Below, piece after piece: positions 40,540 to 49,992 of a stretch of 64,000 nt of DNA. Origin of the DNA: Flavobacterium sp. Sd200 (GTDB lineage Bacteria; Bacteroidota; Bacteroidia; Flavobacteriales; Flavobacteriaceae); NCBI RefSeq assembly GCF_009826935.1, contig NZ_WUMN01000003.1, positions 1 through 64,000 on the forward strand. The letters are read 5' to 3'. Under the pieces are notes generated by a model. That model saw nothing but the letters and a program-made list of their open reading frames with translations, made no database searches and had not been told where the DNA came from. Made by a program: the position numbers and the translations under genes. Each line of letters begins with the position of its first letter. Positions within the stretch are counted from its first letter, which is position 1.

Positions 40540-40830
40540 AAATAATTTCGGTAAAAATTTAAATTATTTTTTCATTTGTGTTTAAGTGTTTGATATGTTT
40601 GTTTTTACAAATCGATAAAAATAGTCTCTTAGTTATGTTTTGTTCGAAAAAGCCTGGGTTTATAGCTGTAAAGTGGCAATGGTAAAGATTTTTTTAGTTT
40701 TAAATATGCTGACTGTCGCTTTTCATCGGTATAAAAAAGCACATTACCATGGTTGTAAATACAGTAACTTTTTTTTTCAATTAAAAATTGTATTTTAGCC
40801 GTTTAAACCTTGTAAAATAGATTATTATAA
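40540..40830. other. Intergenic region, nothing recognised
   Basis: About 290 nt of AT-rich sequence between the tRNA promoter and the Nudix regulator. I see no ORF of quality, no strong promoter match and no repeat, apart from a T-rich stretch near 40770-40790. Confidence 0.6.
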
Positions 40831-41586
40831 ATGCAGGAAAAGAGCTTTAGGGTTTTATTGGAAGAATGGTCTGAGATGGCATGGAAAGAATATATTCCGC
40901 ATATCTCTATAGATTGTGTTGTTTTTGGTTTTCATAATTCGGCACTAAAAGTTTTACTGCTTAAAGTAAAAGGCCAGGATAAGTGGGGGCTTCCGGGTGG
41001 CTATATGGGCAAACAGGAAGTTATAAACGATGCTGCTAATCGCATCCTTAAGGAGCGTACGGGGGCAGGGGATATCTTTTTACAGCAGTTTAAAATTTTT
41101 ACTGATCTTAACCGCTCTGAATATTTCTTTGAAGATTATGACGATAATTTGTGGCATAAGCAACGCTTTTTATCGGTAGGGTTCTATGCATTGGTCAATT
41201 TTGCTGATGTTATTCCTGTTACAGATGTGTTCTCTGAAGCCTGCGAGTGGATTGATATCGACGCACTTCAGGATATGATGATGGATCATAAGGAAATATT
41301 CGATAAAGCTCTTGTAACGCTTAGGCGCCAGCTAAATTATGAGCCTATTGGAGATAAGCTGCTGCCTGAGAAATTTACCATGCCCGAGTTGCAAAAATTG
41401 TATGAGATCATTTTAGGGAAAAAGCTAAACAGGGGTAATTTTTACCGTAAGATGATTGGTTATGACATTTTAGACAAGCAGGACGAATCGCGCAAGGGTG
41501 GGGCACACAAATCGCCAAACCTTTATAAATTTAATGTAGAAAAATATACTGCCGCTCTCAAAGAAGGTTTCAAAGAGGGCTGGTAA
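40831..41586 (+). CDS. Nudix-domain transcriptional regulator (NrtR/AraR-like) with winged helix
   Basis: A 251-residue protein: an N-terminal Nudix-like domain (about 25-160) followed by a winged-helix domain (about 175-245: FTMPELQKLYEIILGKKLNRG, FYRKMIGYDIL). The Nudix box reads GYMGKQEVINDAANRILKE, then RTG. The two catalytic Glu positions expected in REUxEE are Ile and Arg, so hydrolase activity is unlikely. This is the architecture of NrtR/AraR regulators, which bind a sugar or nucleotide instead of cleaving it. No sugar genes lie next to it, so the effector is open. Confidence 0.85.
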   Translation: MQEKSFRVLLEEWSEMAWKEYIPHISIDCVVFGFHNSALKVLLLKVKGQDKWGLPGGYMGKQEVINDAANRILKERTGAGDIFLQQFKIFTDLNRSEYFFEDYDDNLWHKQRFLSVGFYALVNFADVIPVTDVFSEACEWIDIDALQDMMMDHKEIFDKALVTLRRQLNYEPIGDKLLPEKFTMPELQKLYEIILGKKLNRGNFYRKMIGYDILDKQDESRKGGAHKSPNLYKFNVEKYTAALKEGFKEGW

Positions 41587-41610
41587 TCTTAAAGTTTCTT
41601 TCGTATAAAA

Positions 41611-41645
41611 CAAATGGCGTTTTGCAGTCTGCAAAACGCCATTTG
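41611..41645. terminator. Bidirectional terminator between Nudix regulator and nuoN
   Basis: CAAATGGCGTTTTGCA (41611-41626) pairs perfectly with TGCAAAACGCCATTTG (41630-41645) around GTC. It ends the regulator transcript and the whole nuo operon on the other strand. Confidence 0.85.
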
Positions 41646-41663
41646 TTTATGGGGTAATTCGTA

Positions 41664-43070
41664 TTATTTTATCAGATCAAGTATAAACTGAGGATAAAGA
41701 CCTATAGCAATATTAATGGCTATAGATAGTACAGCCACTGCACTGTATACAAATGGTACAGTAGTTTTTTCTGTCTCTGTTGTACTTTCCTGAGTGTACA
41801 TAGACAGGATTAATTTAAAGTAATATCCAATGCTTATTATTGAATTTATTACTGCTATTACTACAAGTATCAGTCGGCCTTTTTCAAGCACCTGTCCAAA
41901 CAGGAACAGTTTACCAAAGAATCCTGAAAAAATAGGTATCCCGGCCATAGACAGCAATGCACATGTAAGTACGCCCGCCAGTAGAGGGTGTGTTTTGCCA
42001 AGGCCGTTAAAGTTGTATATGTCTTCGTTTCCTTTGCTGCCGCAAACCGATAGTATTACTGCAAAAGCGGCTATACCTGCTAGTGCATATCCTGTTGCAT
42101 AAAACAACAGGTTGCCCTGCGAAGTTGTCAGATTAAGAAACTGGAATGCTAACAACATATAACCCGCATGAGATATACCTGAAAAAGCAAGCATACGTTT
42201 TACATTTGTTTGCTTTAATGCCAAAAGGTTACCCACTGTCATAGACAATACAGCCAGGAGATTTATAGTTGTTAATAATCCGGGAACGTGTGCATTTAGT
42301 GTTGTAGCCAATTTAAATAATGATGCCATTGCCGCTACTTTTGCCAATGTGCTCATGGTTGCAGTAGTTAGAGCCGGAGAGCCTTCATATACATCCGGTG
42401 CCCAAAAATGGAAGGGCACTGCTGCAATTTTAAACATAAGGCCAATTATCATCATCACAGTTCCTATGGCAAACCATGTAGGGAGTGCCTCCCTGTTAAG
42501 GGCATTAATGTCGAGCATGTTGAATGTTCCTGTTGCGCCATATATAAGTGCAATACCAAAAAGTATGATGCCCGAAGCAAAAGCTCCCATCAGAAAGTAC
42601 TTCATACCGGCTTCATTGCTTTTTACATCTTTAGGCTTGCTTGCTGCAAGAACATATAATGATATTGAAAGTATTTCTATACCTAAAAAGAACATAGCCA
42701 GATTTGTAAACGATACCATGGCTATAGCTCCTGTAAGCAAAAATAGTTTTATAGCTACAAAATCTGATAGTTTTGCTTTGTGTTCTTTGTGAAATTCCGG
42801 ACTTAATGCCACCAAAAATATACTGATCAATATAAATAATGCGCTAAAGGCAAGACCATATTTGTCTGATGCCATCATGCTGTTATACGGAGCTCCGTCT
42901 AAGCCCGTACCCAGAATATCAGGGTTTTTACTGAATATTTTTGCACCCGTATAACCCAATAGAGCAATAAGTCCTGCCACTGTAAAAGGCACGATGATTT
43001 TTCTAAGGTTAAAAATCTCAGCTACAAGGCATATTATACCTAATCCTGCAATAGCTATTAAAATATCCAT
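41664..43070 (-). CDS. nuoN: NADH-quinone oxidoreductase subunit N
   Basis: Antiporter-like proton-translocating subunit of complex I, inner membrane. 468 residues with about 14 hydrophobic helices. It contains MKYFLMGAFASGIILFGIAL, PFHFWAPDVYEGSP and NVKRMLAFSGISHAGYMLLA, the Lys/His-bearing motifs of the proton channel. It overlaps nuoM by one base (stop and start share an A) and is the last gene of the operon, just before the terminator at 41611-41645. Confidence 0.97.
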   Translation of the reverse strand: MDILIAIAGLGIICLVAEIFNLRKIIVPFTVAGLIALLGYTGAKIFSKNPDILGTGLDGAPYNSMMASDKYGLAFSALFILISIFLVALSPEFHKEHKAKLSDFVAIKLFLLTGAIAMVSFTNLAMFFLGIEILSISLYVLAASKPKDVKSNEAGMKYFLMGAFASGIILFGIALIYGATGTFNMLDINALNREALPTWFAIGTVMMIIGLMFKIAAVPFHFWAPDVYEGSPALTTATMSTLAKVAAMASLFKLATTLNAHVPGLLTTINLLAVLSMTVGNLLALKQTNVKRMLAFSGISHAGYMLLAFQFLNLTTSQGNLLFYATGYALAGIAAFAVILSVCGSKGNEDIYNFNGLGKTHPLLAGVLTCALLSMAGIPIFSGFFGKLFLFGQVLEKGRLILVVIAVINSIISIGYYFKLILSMYTQESTTETEKTTVPFVYSAVAVLSIAINIAIGLYPQFILDLIK

Positions 43071-44515
43071 TATTTATTAAATCGGTTTATGTAAACTAAA
43101 ATCTTTTCCAGCTCAGGGGTCACAAAATCGGCTATGGGTTTCGGGTACAAGCCAAAGAATAAAAGTGCCCCAATGATCAGTACAAACGCAAGCCCTTCGT
43201 TAAAGGTTACATCTGTAAATGCTTTTACATTTTTTTCGCCCAGCATTACCTGCTGGAACATCCTCAACATATAAAATGCTCCAAGGATAATTGTGGTTCC
43301 GCCAATAACGGCTATCCATATATTAATTTGGGCAAGGCTGTAAAGCAACTCAAATTCTCCTATAAAGTTAAAGGTTCCGGGCAATGCAACAGATGCCAGT
43401 ACCAATATCATAAACATAGAGGTAAACTTAGGCGACTGTATGCGTATGCCTCCCATTTCATCTATTTGCTGTGTGCCAAACCTGCGTTCAATAACTTCGG
43501 CAGCAAAAAATAGCCCTACCACAACAACACCGTGCGCCAGCATTTGTATCACTGCTCCGCGAAGGCCGTCTAAGGTAAGCGTATAATTTCCGGCAGCTAT
43601 AAGCCCAACGTGGGCAAGAGACGAGTAGGCAAGAAGTTTTTTAAGGTTATTTTGTTTCAGTGCAAGTACAGAACCATATATAACCCCTGCAATACAAAGG
43701 CCAACAATAATATATTTATACTGAACTGCAGCTATTGGAGCAATAGGCAACTGCCATCTTATAATGCTGTATAAAGCCATTTTAAGCATAATACCCGATA
43801 AGAGCATGGTGCCAGCGGCAGGTGCTTTTTGATACACATTTGCCTGCCATGTATGGAACGGTATAATTGGAATTTTAATAGCGTAGGCCAAAAAGAACGC
43901 AAAAAATATCCAGGTTTGTTCCTGTGGAGTGATCATTGCATTGTATAAATGGAAATTAAGGAACGATTGCGTTCTTTGATACAGGAATATAAATGCAACA
44001 AGCATAAATAACGAGCCGGCAAAAGTATAGATAAAGAATTTAACTACTGCTTTTTTTCGCTCTTCGGCATTTCCGCTACCCCAAAGTAATGCTATGAAAT
44101 ATATCGGTATCAGAGAAAGTTCCCAGAAAATATAATACAGCAAACCATCTACAGCCAAAAAGGTTCCGGCCATGGCAAATGCCATAAAAAGTATAAGTGC
44201 ATAAAATGCCCTTGTTTTAGGGAAAAGGTTGCCAAAAGAAGTAAATACGATTACCGGGGTCAAGGCAGTTGTAAGCAACGTTAGGAGTAAAGACAGCCCG
44301 TCTGCCCTAAAGGCAAGGAATATTCTTGGCGATTTAATCCATAATTTTAAGGTGCTAACATTTTCGCCTGCAGTAAACAAATAGGTTATATATACCGTTG
44401 CCGCGAAAGCTGCAAGGCTAAAAATAAGTGCCGCTTTAGAGGCCCATTTATCGCCTACAAAATAAGTGGCTCCTGCGCCAAACAATAAAACAATAAGTAT
44501 AAAAGATACGTCCAT
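43070..44515 (-). CDS. nuoM: NADH-quinone oxidoreductase subunit M
   Basis: Antiporter-like subunit of complex I. 481 residues, about 14 transmembrane helices. Diagnostic blocks are LSLIPIYFIALLWG, PIIPFHTWQANVYQKAPAAG and LKKLLAYSSLAHVGLIAAG. The conserved Glu in the FWELSLIPIY helix and the Lys of NLKKLLAY are present, as needed for proton pumping. It is 9 nt downstream of nuoL and overlaps nuoN by one base. Confidence 0.97.
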   Translation of the reverse strand: MDVSFILIVLLFGAGATYFVGDKWASKAALIFSLAAFAATVYITYLFTAGENVSTLKLWIKSPRIFLAFRADGLSLLLTLLTTALTPVIVFTSFGNLFPKTRAFYALILFMAFAMAGTFLAVDGLLYYIFWELSLIPIYFIALLWGSGNAEERKKAVVKFFIYTFAGSLFMLVAFIFLYQRTQSFLNFHLYNAMITPQEQTWIFFAFFLAYAIKIPIIPFHTWQANVYQKAPAAGTMLLSGIMLKMALYSIIRWQLPIAPIAAVQYKYIIVGLCIAGVIYGSVLALKQNNLKKLLAYSSLAHVGLIAAGNYTLTLDGLRGAVIQMLAHGVVVVGLFFAAEVIERRFGTQQIDEMGGIRIQSPKFTSMFMILVLASVALPGTFNFIGEFELLYSLAQINIWIAVIGGTTIILGAFYMLRMFQQVMLGEKNVKAFTDVTFNEGLAFVLIIGALLFFGLYPKPIADFVTPELEKILVYINRFNK

Positions 44516-44524
44516 TAGTATGAA

Positions 44525-46405
44525 TTATTTTGCCAGAAATATATAGCCAATTATTGAACAAACACCCAATACAAAAACCAAAAGATAAAAACCTACGCTT
44601 CCGTTTTGCAATGACCTACCCTCGTTGCCCAGCATTATAGCTGTTTTTCCTAAGCCGTAAATAAATGCCGAAATGGCTGTTTCGATAACATTTTTAAAGA
44701 AGCTGCCTATAGCATATATAGGTTTTACAATTATTGCAGTATAAATTTCATCTACATAATATTTGTTATACAATACTCCTGCAACACCTGTAATTTCGCT
44801 GTCCTGTGGTGGTACTTCGCCTTTCTTAATGTATTTGGCATACGCCACACCTATACCTATCAGTGCACCAACCACTGCTACACCCATAAGTGCATATTCT
44901 GTAGTGCCAAGGTGCCCATGTACTGCTGGTTTGGCAATTACCGGGGCTAAATATTCGTTAAGCCAGCTCATGCCCGGAAGGCTTATTGCTCCTCCAACAA
45001 GGGCAAGTATCGCCAAAACTATTAATGGGAAAGTAATAAGAGCAGGCGACTCGTGCAAATGGTGTTTCTGCTCTTCTGTACCCCTGAATTCTTTATAGAA
45101 AGTAAGATACAGCAGTCGGAACATATAAAATGCCGTCATTATCGATGCTAAAGAGCCTATAACCCACAACGCTTTATTATGGTGGAAAGCCGTTAGCAAT
45201 ATTTCGTCTTTAGAAAAGAACCCGGAGAATGGAGGCAATCCTGATATGGCAAGAGTTGAAATAAGGAAAGTAATAAATGTAACCTTCATTACTTTTCGAA
45301 GACCGCCCATGTTGCGCATGTCCTGTTCGCCATGCAATGCATGTATTACAGAACCCGAACCAAGGAATAAGCATGCTTTGAAGAAAGCGTGTGTTATTAC
45401 ATGGAATACTGCTACCTCATAGGCACCAAGCCCAAGGGCAAGGAACATCAAACCTAACTGAGATACCGTTGAATAAGCCAGTACTTTTTTAATGTCGTTT
45501 TGTACGAGCCCTATAGATGCTGCAATGAGCGATGTTATTGCTCCAACAACAGCTATTATTTCAAGTACATCAGGTGTAAGGTTAAATAAAAAGTTTAGCC
45601 TTGTAATCATAAAGATACCTGCCGTTACCATTGTAGCCGCGTGTATTAGTGCAGATACAGGAGTTGGCCCTGCCATCGCATCGGGTAACCATGTGTATAA
45701 TGGTATCTGCGCGCTTTTACCGCAAGCACCAATAAACAGGCACAGCATGGCAACACCCAGCCACGTTTGGTCTACAGGCCATTGGTTGTCAAGTTCTGTT
45801 TTAATAACATTATATTCTACAGAGTGGAACAGATAAGCAAGAATAAAGATGCCTATAAGGAAACCAAGGTCGCCAATACGGTTCATGATGAAAGCCTTTT
45901 TGGCTGCATCATTATAGTCCTGGTTTTTATACCAAAAACCGATAAGCAGGTACGAACAAAGTCCAACACCTTCCCAGCCTATAAACATTATAAGGAGGTT
46001 GCTGCCCATAACAAGCGTTATCATAAAGAACACGAAAAGGTTGAGGTAGGCAAAAAACTTATGCAGGTTTTCGTCATCATGCATATAGCTTATAGAATAT
46101 ACGTGTATCAGTGTACCAATACCGGTAACGAACATAAGCCACAGCAACGAAAGCTGGTCTAACTGAAAGCTAAAATCTACGCTGAAATTTTGTAATGTAA
46201 GCCACTGGAACAGGTTAACCATAACTGGCTCTTTAGTGCTCATTACCTGCAAAAAGAAAACAAGCGTTGTAATAAACGAAACGGCAACAGCTACCGTGCC
46301 CAATGTGCCTGATAGTGTTTTGCTTATCTTTTTACCAAAGAAAATATTGATCAGGAACCCGACAAATGGGGCAAATAATAATAGTAAGGCCAAATTTGTA
46401 TCCAT
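44525..46405 (-). CDS. nuoL: NADH-quinone oxidoreductase subunit L
   Basis: Largest antiporter-like subunit of complex I, with the long lateral helix. 626 residues. Motifs: GWEGVGLCSYLLIGFWY, IPLYTWLPDAMAGPTPVSALIHAATMV (shortened here to PLYTWLPDAMAGPTPVSALI) and KVLAYSTVSQLGLMFLALG. The C-terminal domain contains the lateral helix and its anchor. It lies 6 nt downstream of nuoK. Confidence 0.97.
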   Translation of the reverse strand: MDTNLALLLLFAPFVGFLINIFFGKKISKTLSGTLGTVAVAVSFITTLVFFLQVMSTKEPVMVNLFQWLTLQNFSVDFSFQLDQLSLLWLMFVTGIGTLIHVYSISYMHDDENLHKFFAYLNLFVFFMITLVMGSNLLIMFIGWEGVGLCSYLLIGFWYKNQDYNDAAKKAFIMNRIGDLGFLIGIFILAYLFHSVEYNVIKTELDNQWPVDQTWLGVAMLCLFIGACGKSAQIPLYTWLPDAMAGPTPVSALIHAATMVTAGIFMITRLNFLFNLTPDVLEIIAVVGAITSLIAASIGLVQNDIKKVLAYSTVSQLGLMFLALGLGAYEVAVFHVITHAFFKACLFLGSGSVIHALHGEQDMRNMGGLRKVMKVTFITFLISTLAISGLPPFSGFFSKDEILLTAFHHNKALWVIGSLASIMTAFYMFRLLYLTFYKEFRGTEEQKHHLHESPALITFPLIVLAILALVGGAISLPGMSWLNEYLAPVIAKPAVHGHLGTTEYALMGVAVVGALIGIGVAYAKYIKKGEVPPQDSEITGVAGVLYNKYYVDEIYTAIIVKPIYAIGSFFKNVIETAISAFIYGLGKTAIMLGNEGRSLQNGSVGFYLLVFVLGVCSIIGYIFLAK

Positions 46406-46411
46406 TAGGCG

Positions 46412-46732
46412 TTATCCTTTTAAATTCTTTAAGTTATCTATATCAATACCGTTAAGGTTACGGTACACCGCCACAAGTATGGCAAGCCCAACGGCTACCT
46501 CGGCAGCGGCAACTGCCATAGAGAAAAATACGAATACCTGACCTGCGGCGTCCTGATGGTAGGTAGAAAAAGCTACCAAAAGCAGGTTTACGGCATTAAG
46601 CATAATCTCTATAGACATAAACATTACAATGGCATTGCGCCTGTATAATACTCCGAAAGCGCCCACACAAAAAAGAAGTGTAGAAAGGTAAATGTAGTTG
46701 TCTATACCTATTTCCTGTAAAATATTTTCCAT
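46412..46732 (-). CDS. nuoK: NADH-quinone oxidoreductase subunit K
   Basis: Small membrane subunit of complex I (mitochondrial ND4L homologue). 106 residues, three transmembrane helices; MFMSIEIMLNAVNLLLVAF carries the conserved Glu of helix 2 and a second conserved Glu lies in MAVAAAEVAVGLAILVAVYR. One nt separates it from nuoJ. Confidence 0.96.
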   Translation of the reverse strand: MENILQEIGIDNYIYLSTLLFCVGAFGVLYRRNAIVMFMSIEIMLNAVNLLLVAFSTYHQDAAGQVFVFFSMAVAAAEVAVGLAILVAVYRNLNGIDIDNLKNLKG

Positions 46733-46733
46733 A

Positions 46734-47237
46734 CTAACCGTTTATGTGTTCTTTTTTAGATAGCAGTACAGCACCTATCATAGATACCAAAAGCAATACT
46801 GATGCAAACTCAAACGGAATAATGTATTCGTTTAGCAATACATGCCCAAGTACTTTGATAGACTGATAGTCCTGTCCTGAAACTTTATATTGTTCGATTA
46901 CCGGTTGCGATTTTATAAAACTTGCAAGTAGTATAAGTGCTACAAGGCCAAAGGCAACGGCTGCGGCAATGCGCGAAAGCAGCGGTTTGTTTCGCTCGTC
47001 TTCTTTATTAAGATTCATGAGCATTATGGTAAACAGCATCAGAATCATAATAGCCCCACTGTAAACTATAATGTGTACTATAAATAAAAACTGAGCGTTA
47101 AACATTAGGTAGTGCCCGGCTATAGAGAAAAAGCAAAGAATAAGATAAATGGCACTATGGATTGGGTTTTTGCTCAGGATGGTTAAAAAAGCCGTTCCCA
47201 AGGTAATAGCCGATAAGATGTAAAATAGTGTTAGCAT
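46734..47237 (-). CDS. nuoJ: NADH-quinone oxidoreductase subunit J
   Basis: Membrane subunit of complex I (ND6 homologue). 167 residues, five predicted helices: NPIHSAIYLILCFFSIAGHY, then the family hallmark VYSGAIMILMLFTIMLMNL and a C-terminal LLLVSMIGAVLLSKKE. It follows nuoI by 3 nt and precedes nuoK by 1 nt. Confidence 0.96.
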   Translation of the reverse strand: MLTLFYILSAITLGTAFLTILSKNPIHSAIYLILCFFSIAGHYLMFNAQFLFIVHIIVYSGAIMILMLFTIMLMNLNKEDERNKPLLSRIAAAVAFGLVALILLASFIKSQPVIEQYKVSGQDYQSIKVLGHVLLNEYIIPFEFASVLLLVSMIGAVLLSKKEHING

Positions 47238-47240
47238 GGT

Positions 47241-47786
47241 TTAGTTGGCCGTTTGCATTTGGGTGTTCCTTATGGCCATGTCAAGCGGCATAACCAATTT
47301 GTCTTTTCCGTAAATAAAATCTTCCCTGTCGCTGTTAGATTTTACCATAACACGCGATTTTGTAAGATAGATAGCCTGTTTAGGGCAGGCTTCCTCACAC
47401 AGGCCGCAAAAAATACAGCGCAGCATGTTTATCTCATAAATAGAAGCATATTTTTCTTCCCTGTAAAGGTGTTTCTCCTCGGGCTTGCGCTCTTCGGCTT
47501 TCATAGTAATGGCTTCGGCAGGGCAGGAGAGGGCACACAAACCACAGGCTGTGCAGCGTTCGCGTCCTTCGTCGTCGCGCATAAGCATGTGCTGGCCACG
47601 GTAAACAGGGCTAAGCTCGCGGGTTTGTTCCGGATATTTAATGGTAACCTTTCTTTTAAAAAGGTGCCTTATGGTAATCATAAGTCCTTTGGCAATTGCC
47701 ACAAGGTAAAGGCTTTCTAAAAAGGTCATCTTTTTGTTAGATACCTCTTTTTTCTTTCCCGATAATGATATGGTTTGTATAGACAT
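47241..47786 (-). CDS. nuoI: NADH-quinone oxidoreductase subunit I
   Basis: Peripheral-arm iron-sulphur subunit of complex I carrying clusters N6a and N6b. 181 residues with two 4Fe-4S motifs, CTACGLCALSCP and CIFCGLCEEACP, separated by 40 residues, and an N-terminal amphipathic segment that contacts the membrane arm. It lies 36 nt downstream of nuoH and 3 nt from nuoJ. Confidence 0.97.
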   Translation of the reverse strand: MSIQTISLSGKKKEVSNKKMTFLESLYLVAIAKGLMITIRHLFKRKVTIKYPEQTRELSPVYRGQHMLMRDDEGRERCTACGLCALSCPAEAITMKAEERKPEEKHLYREEKYASIYEINMLRCIFCGLCEEACPKQAIYLTKSRVMVKSNSDREDFIYGKDKLVMPLDMAIRNTQMQTAN

Positions 47787-47822
47787 GATGTGTCGATTTA
47801 ACCTATTAGGGTATAAAATTTC

Positions 47823-48857
47823 TTATTTATCAAAAAACAATATGGCAACGCCCGTTACAATAATGTTTGCAATAGCAAGCGGAATAAGCATTTTCCATCC
47901 AAGTTTCATTAGCTGGTCATACCTAAAGCGCGGAATCGTCCAACGCACCCACATATAAAAGAATATGAAGAAACATATCTTAGCAAACAATACTGCAATG
48001 CCAATAATATTTGCAGGGTTAACACCCCAGTTGGCCTCTACCCAGTCCATACCCGGATAGTTGTAAGCACCAAAATATAACACCGCAAGTATGGTAGATG
48101 ATATAAACATACTGGCATATTCGGCAAACAGGTAAAAGCCCATTTTCATTGACGAATATTCGGTGTGATATCCACCAATCAACTCGGCCTCACACTCGGC
48201 AAGGTCAAAAGGAGTACGGTTCGTTTCTGCAAAAGAACATACTAAAAAGATAAGGAAACCCACTGGCTGATATAGTATATTCCAACGCCATTCGTGCTGT
48301 CCTGCTGCAATGTCTCTTAATGATAGCGATTCTGTCATCATTACCAGTGCAATTATGGCAAGACCCATGGCAACCTCATAAGATATCATTTGAGATGAGG
48401 CACGCATGGCACCCATTAGCGAGAATTTATTGTTTGATGCCCATCCGCCTATCATGATGCCGTAAACACCAACCGATAGTACACCAAAAACATACAGCAT
48501 TGCAATATCAATATCTGTAGCCTGAAGGATAACATCTCTGCCAAATATCTGCAACTTATCACCCCACGGAATAACCGCGCTGGTCATTAATGCAGTGGTC
48601 ATTGATATGGCCGGGCCTACAATAAAAAGGAACTTGTTTTGCGTATCAGGAAAAAACTCTTCTTTAGAAAAAAGTTTTAAACCATCGGCAAGTGGCTGCA
48701 GTATACCACCTTTACCTGCCCGGTTAGGCCCTATACGATCCTGTAGCCAGGCAGCAATTTTTCGCTCGGCAAGGGTTTCATACATGGCAAAAAGCATGGT
48801 AATGGCAAATATTACCACTATAAAAATGCCTTTTTCTATAATTATTGCACTATCCAT
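47823..48857 (-). CDS. nuoH: NADH-quinone oxidoreductase subunit H
   Basis: Membrane subunit of complex I next to the quinone-binding site. 344 residues, about eight helices. Motifs: ERKIAAWLQDRIGPNRAGKG near residue 31, ETNRTPFDLAECEAELIGGY near 210 and FFFMWVRWTIPRFRYDQLM-like IFFYMWVRWTIPRFRYDQLM near 305. It is separated from the short nuoG by 84 nt that hold an AT-rich run of TTTAAAGTTT-type words. Confidence 0.97.
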   Translation of the reverse strand: MDSAIIIEKGIFIVVIFAITMLFAMYETLAERKIAAWLQDRIGPNRAGKGGILQPLADGLKLFSKEEFFPDTQNKFLFIVGPAISMTTALMTSAVIPWGDKLQIFGRDVILQATDIDIAMLYVFGVLSVGVYGIMIGGWASNNKFSLMGAMRASSQMISYEVAMGLAIIALVMMTESLSLRDIAAGQHEWRWNILYQPVGFLIFLVCSFAETNRTPFDLAECEAELIGGYHTEYSSMKMGFYLFAEYASMFISSTILAVLYFGAYNYPGMDWVEANWGVNPANIIGIAVLFAKICFFIFFYMWVRWTIPRFRYDQLMKLGWKMLIPLAIANIIVTGVAILFFDK

Positions 48858-48941
48858 TTCTTATTAGTTTAAAGTTTGAACGTTTAAAGTTTAAAAGTTG
48901 CTGAGCTTTCAACAACTAATAACCATCAACCGTAAACCAAC

Positions 48942-49985
48942 TTATACGTTACCTTCGTTTAATACTTTTTGTTCTTCGGGTTTTAGCGGAACTTCGGTCA
49001 TACTTATTTTTTTGCGGTCTATATCGCGGCCTAAAAGTATGTTGTGTTCAGTCTCTATAACTACAGGTTTAATTTGACGGGTGTAATTATTTTGGTTGAT
49101 AACAGAGTCTTTTTCAAACTTGCGTGGTCCTTCAATAACCCAGTCAGCAGTATCTTTATGGTCAAAGCGGCACTCGTTGCAAATGAATTCCTCCACTTCA
49201 TGATATTCGTCTTTACGCGCAGTAACCCTTTGTATTTCGTTACCAAACATCCACAGAGTGGTTTTACCACAGCATTTTGTACAGTTGCGGTGTGCATTGT
49301 AAGGCTTGTTAAACCATACCCTTTGTTTAAAACGGAATGTTTTATCGGTAAGTGCGCCTACAGGGCACACATCGATCATATTTCCTGAGAACTCATTATT
49401 TATAGCTTTCGAAATACAGGTAGATATTTGCGAGTGGTCGCCCCTGTTCATTACGCCATGCACACGGTTGTCAGTAAGCTGGTCTGCTGTCATAACACAG
49501 CGGTAGCAAAGTATGCAGCGGTTCATGTGAAGCTGTATGTTTGGACCAATATTCTCGGGCTCAAATGTACGTTTATCTTCAATAAAGCGGGTTTTGGCTG
49601 CACCATGCTTAAAGCTAAGGTTTTGCAGGTCGCATTCACCTGCCTGATCGCACACAGGGCAATCCAGTGGGTGATTAATTAAAAGAAATTCGGTTACGCT
49701 CTTACGTGCATCTACAACCCTTTCAGAAGTAATGCTTTTGACCTCCATGCCATCCATACAGCCCGTTACGCACGAAGCCATAAGTTTAGGCATTGGCCTT
49801 GGGTCGGCCTCACTGCCTTTAGATACTTCTACCAGGCAGCAACGGCATTTACCACCGCTTCCCTTAAGTTTAGAGTAATAGCACATGGCTGGCGGAACGC
49901 TCTCGCCGCCTATTTTGCGCGCAGCCTGCAGGATGGTGGTCCCCGGTTCTACGTCTATTTCCTGGCCGTCTATTGTTACTTTCAT
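48942..49985 (-). CDS. nuoG: NADH-quinone oxidoreductase subunit G, short form
   Basis: Iron-sulphur subunit of complex I, 347 residues instead of the roughly 700-900 of full NuoG. N-terminal 2Fe-2S ferredoxin domain (N1b: MCYYSKLKGSGGKCRCCLVE), the His-ligated N5 motif HPLDCPVCDQAGECDLQ, and the N4 motif CILCYRCV ... CPVGAL. A further Cys-rich segment (CTKCCGKTTLWMFG, CNECRFD) is the start of the molybdopterin-like region, after which the protein ends. Start 49985 (MKVTIDGQEIDVEPGTTI) is preferred over a start 8 codons upstream that lies in the REP-like repeat region. Short NuoG is usual in Flavobacteriia as I recall. Confidence 0.92.
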   Translation of the reverse strand: MKVTIDGQEIDVEPGTTILQAARKIGGESVPPAMCYYSKLKGSGGKCRCCLVEVSKGSEADPRPMPKLMASCVTGCMDGMEVKSITSERVVDARKSVTEFLLINHPLDCPVCDQAGECDLQNLSFKHGAAKTRFIEDKRTFEPENIGPNIQLHMNRCILCYRCVMTADQLTDNRVHGVMNRGDHSQISTCISKAINNEFSGNMIDVCPVGALTDKTFRFKQRVWFNKPYNAHRNCTKCCGKTTLWMFGNEIQRVTARKDEYHEVEEFICNECRFDHKDTADWVIEGPRKFEKDSVINQNNYTRQIKPVVIETEHNILLGRDIDRKKISMTEVPLKPEEQKVLNEGNV

Positions 49986-49992
49986 CTTTATC

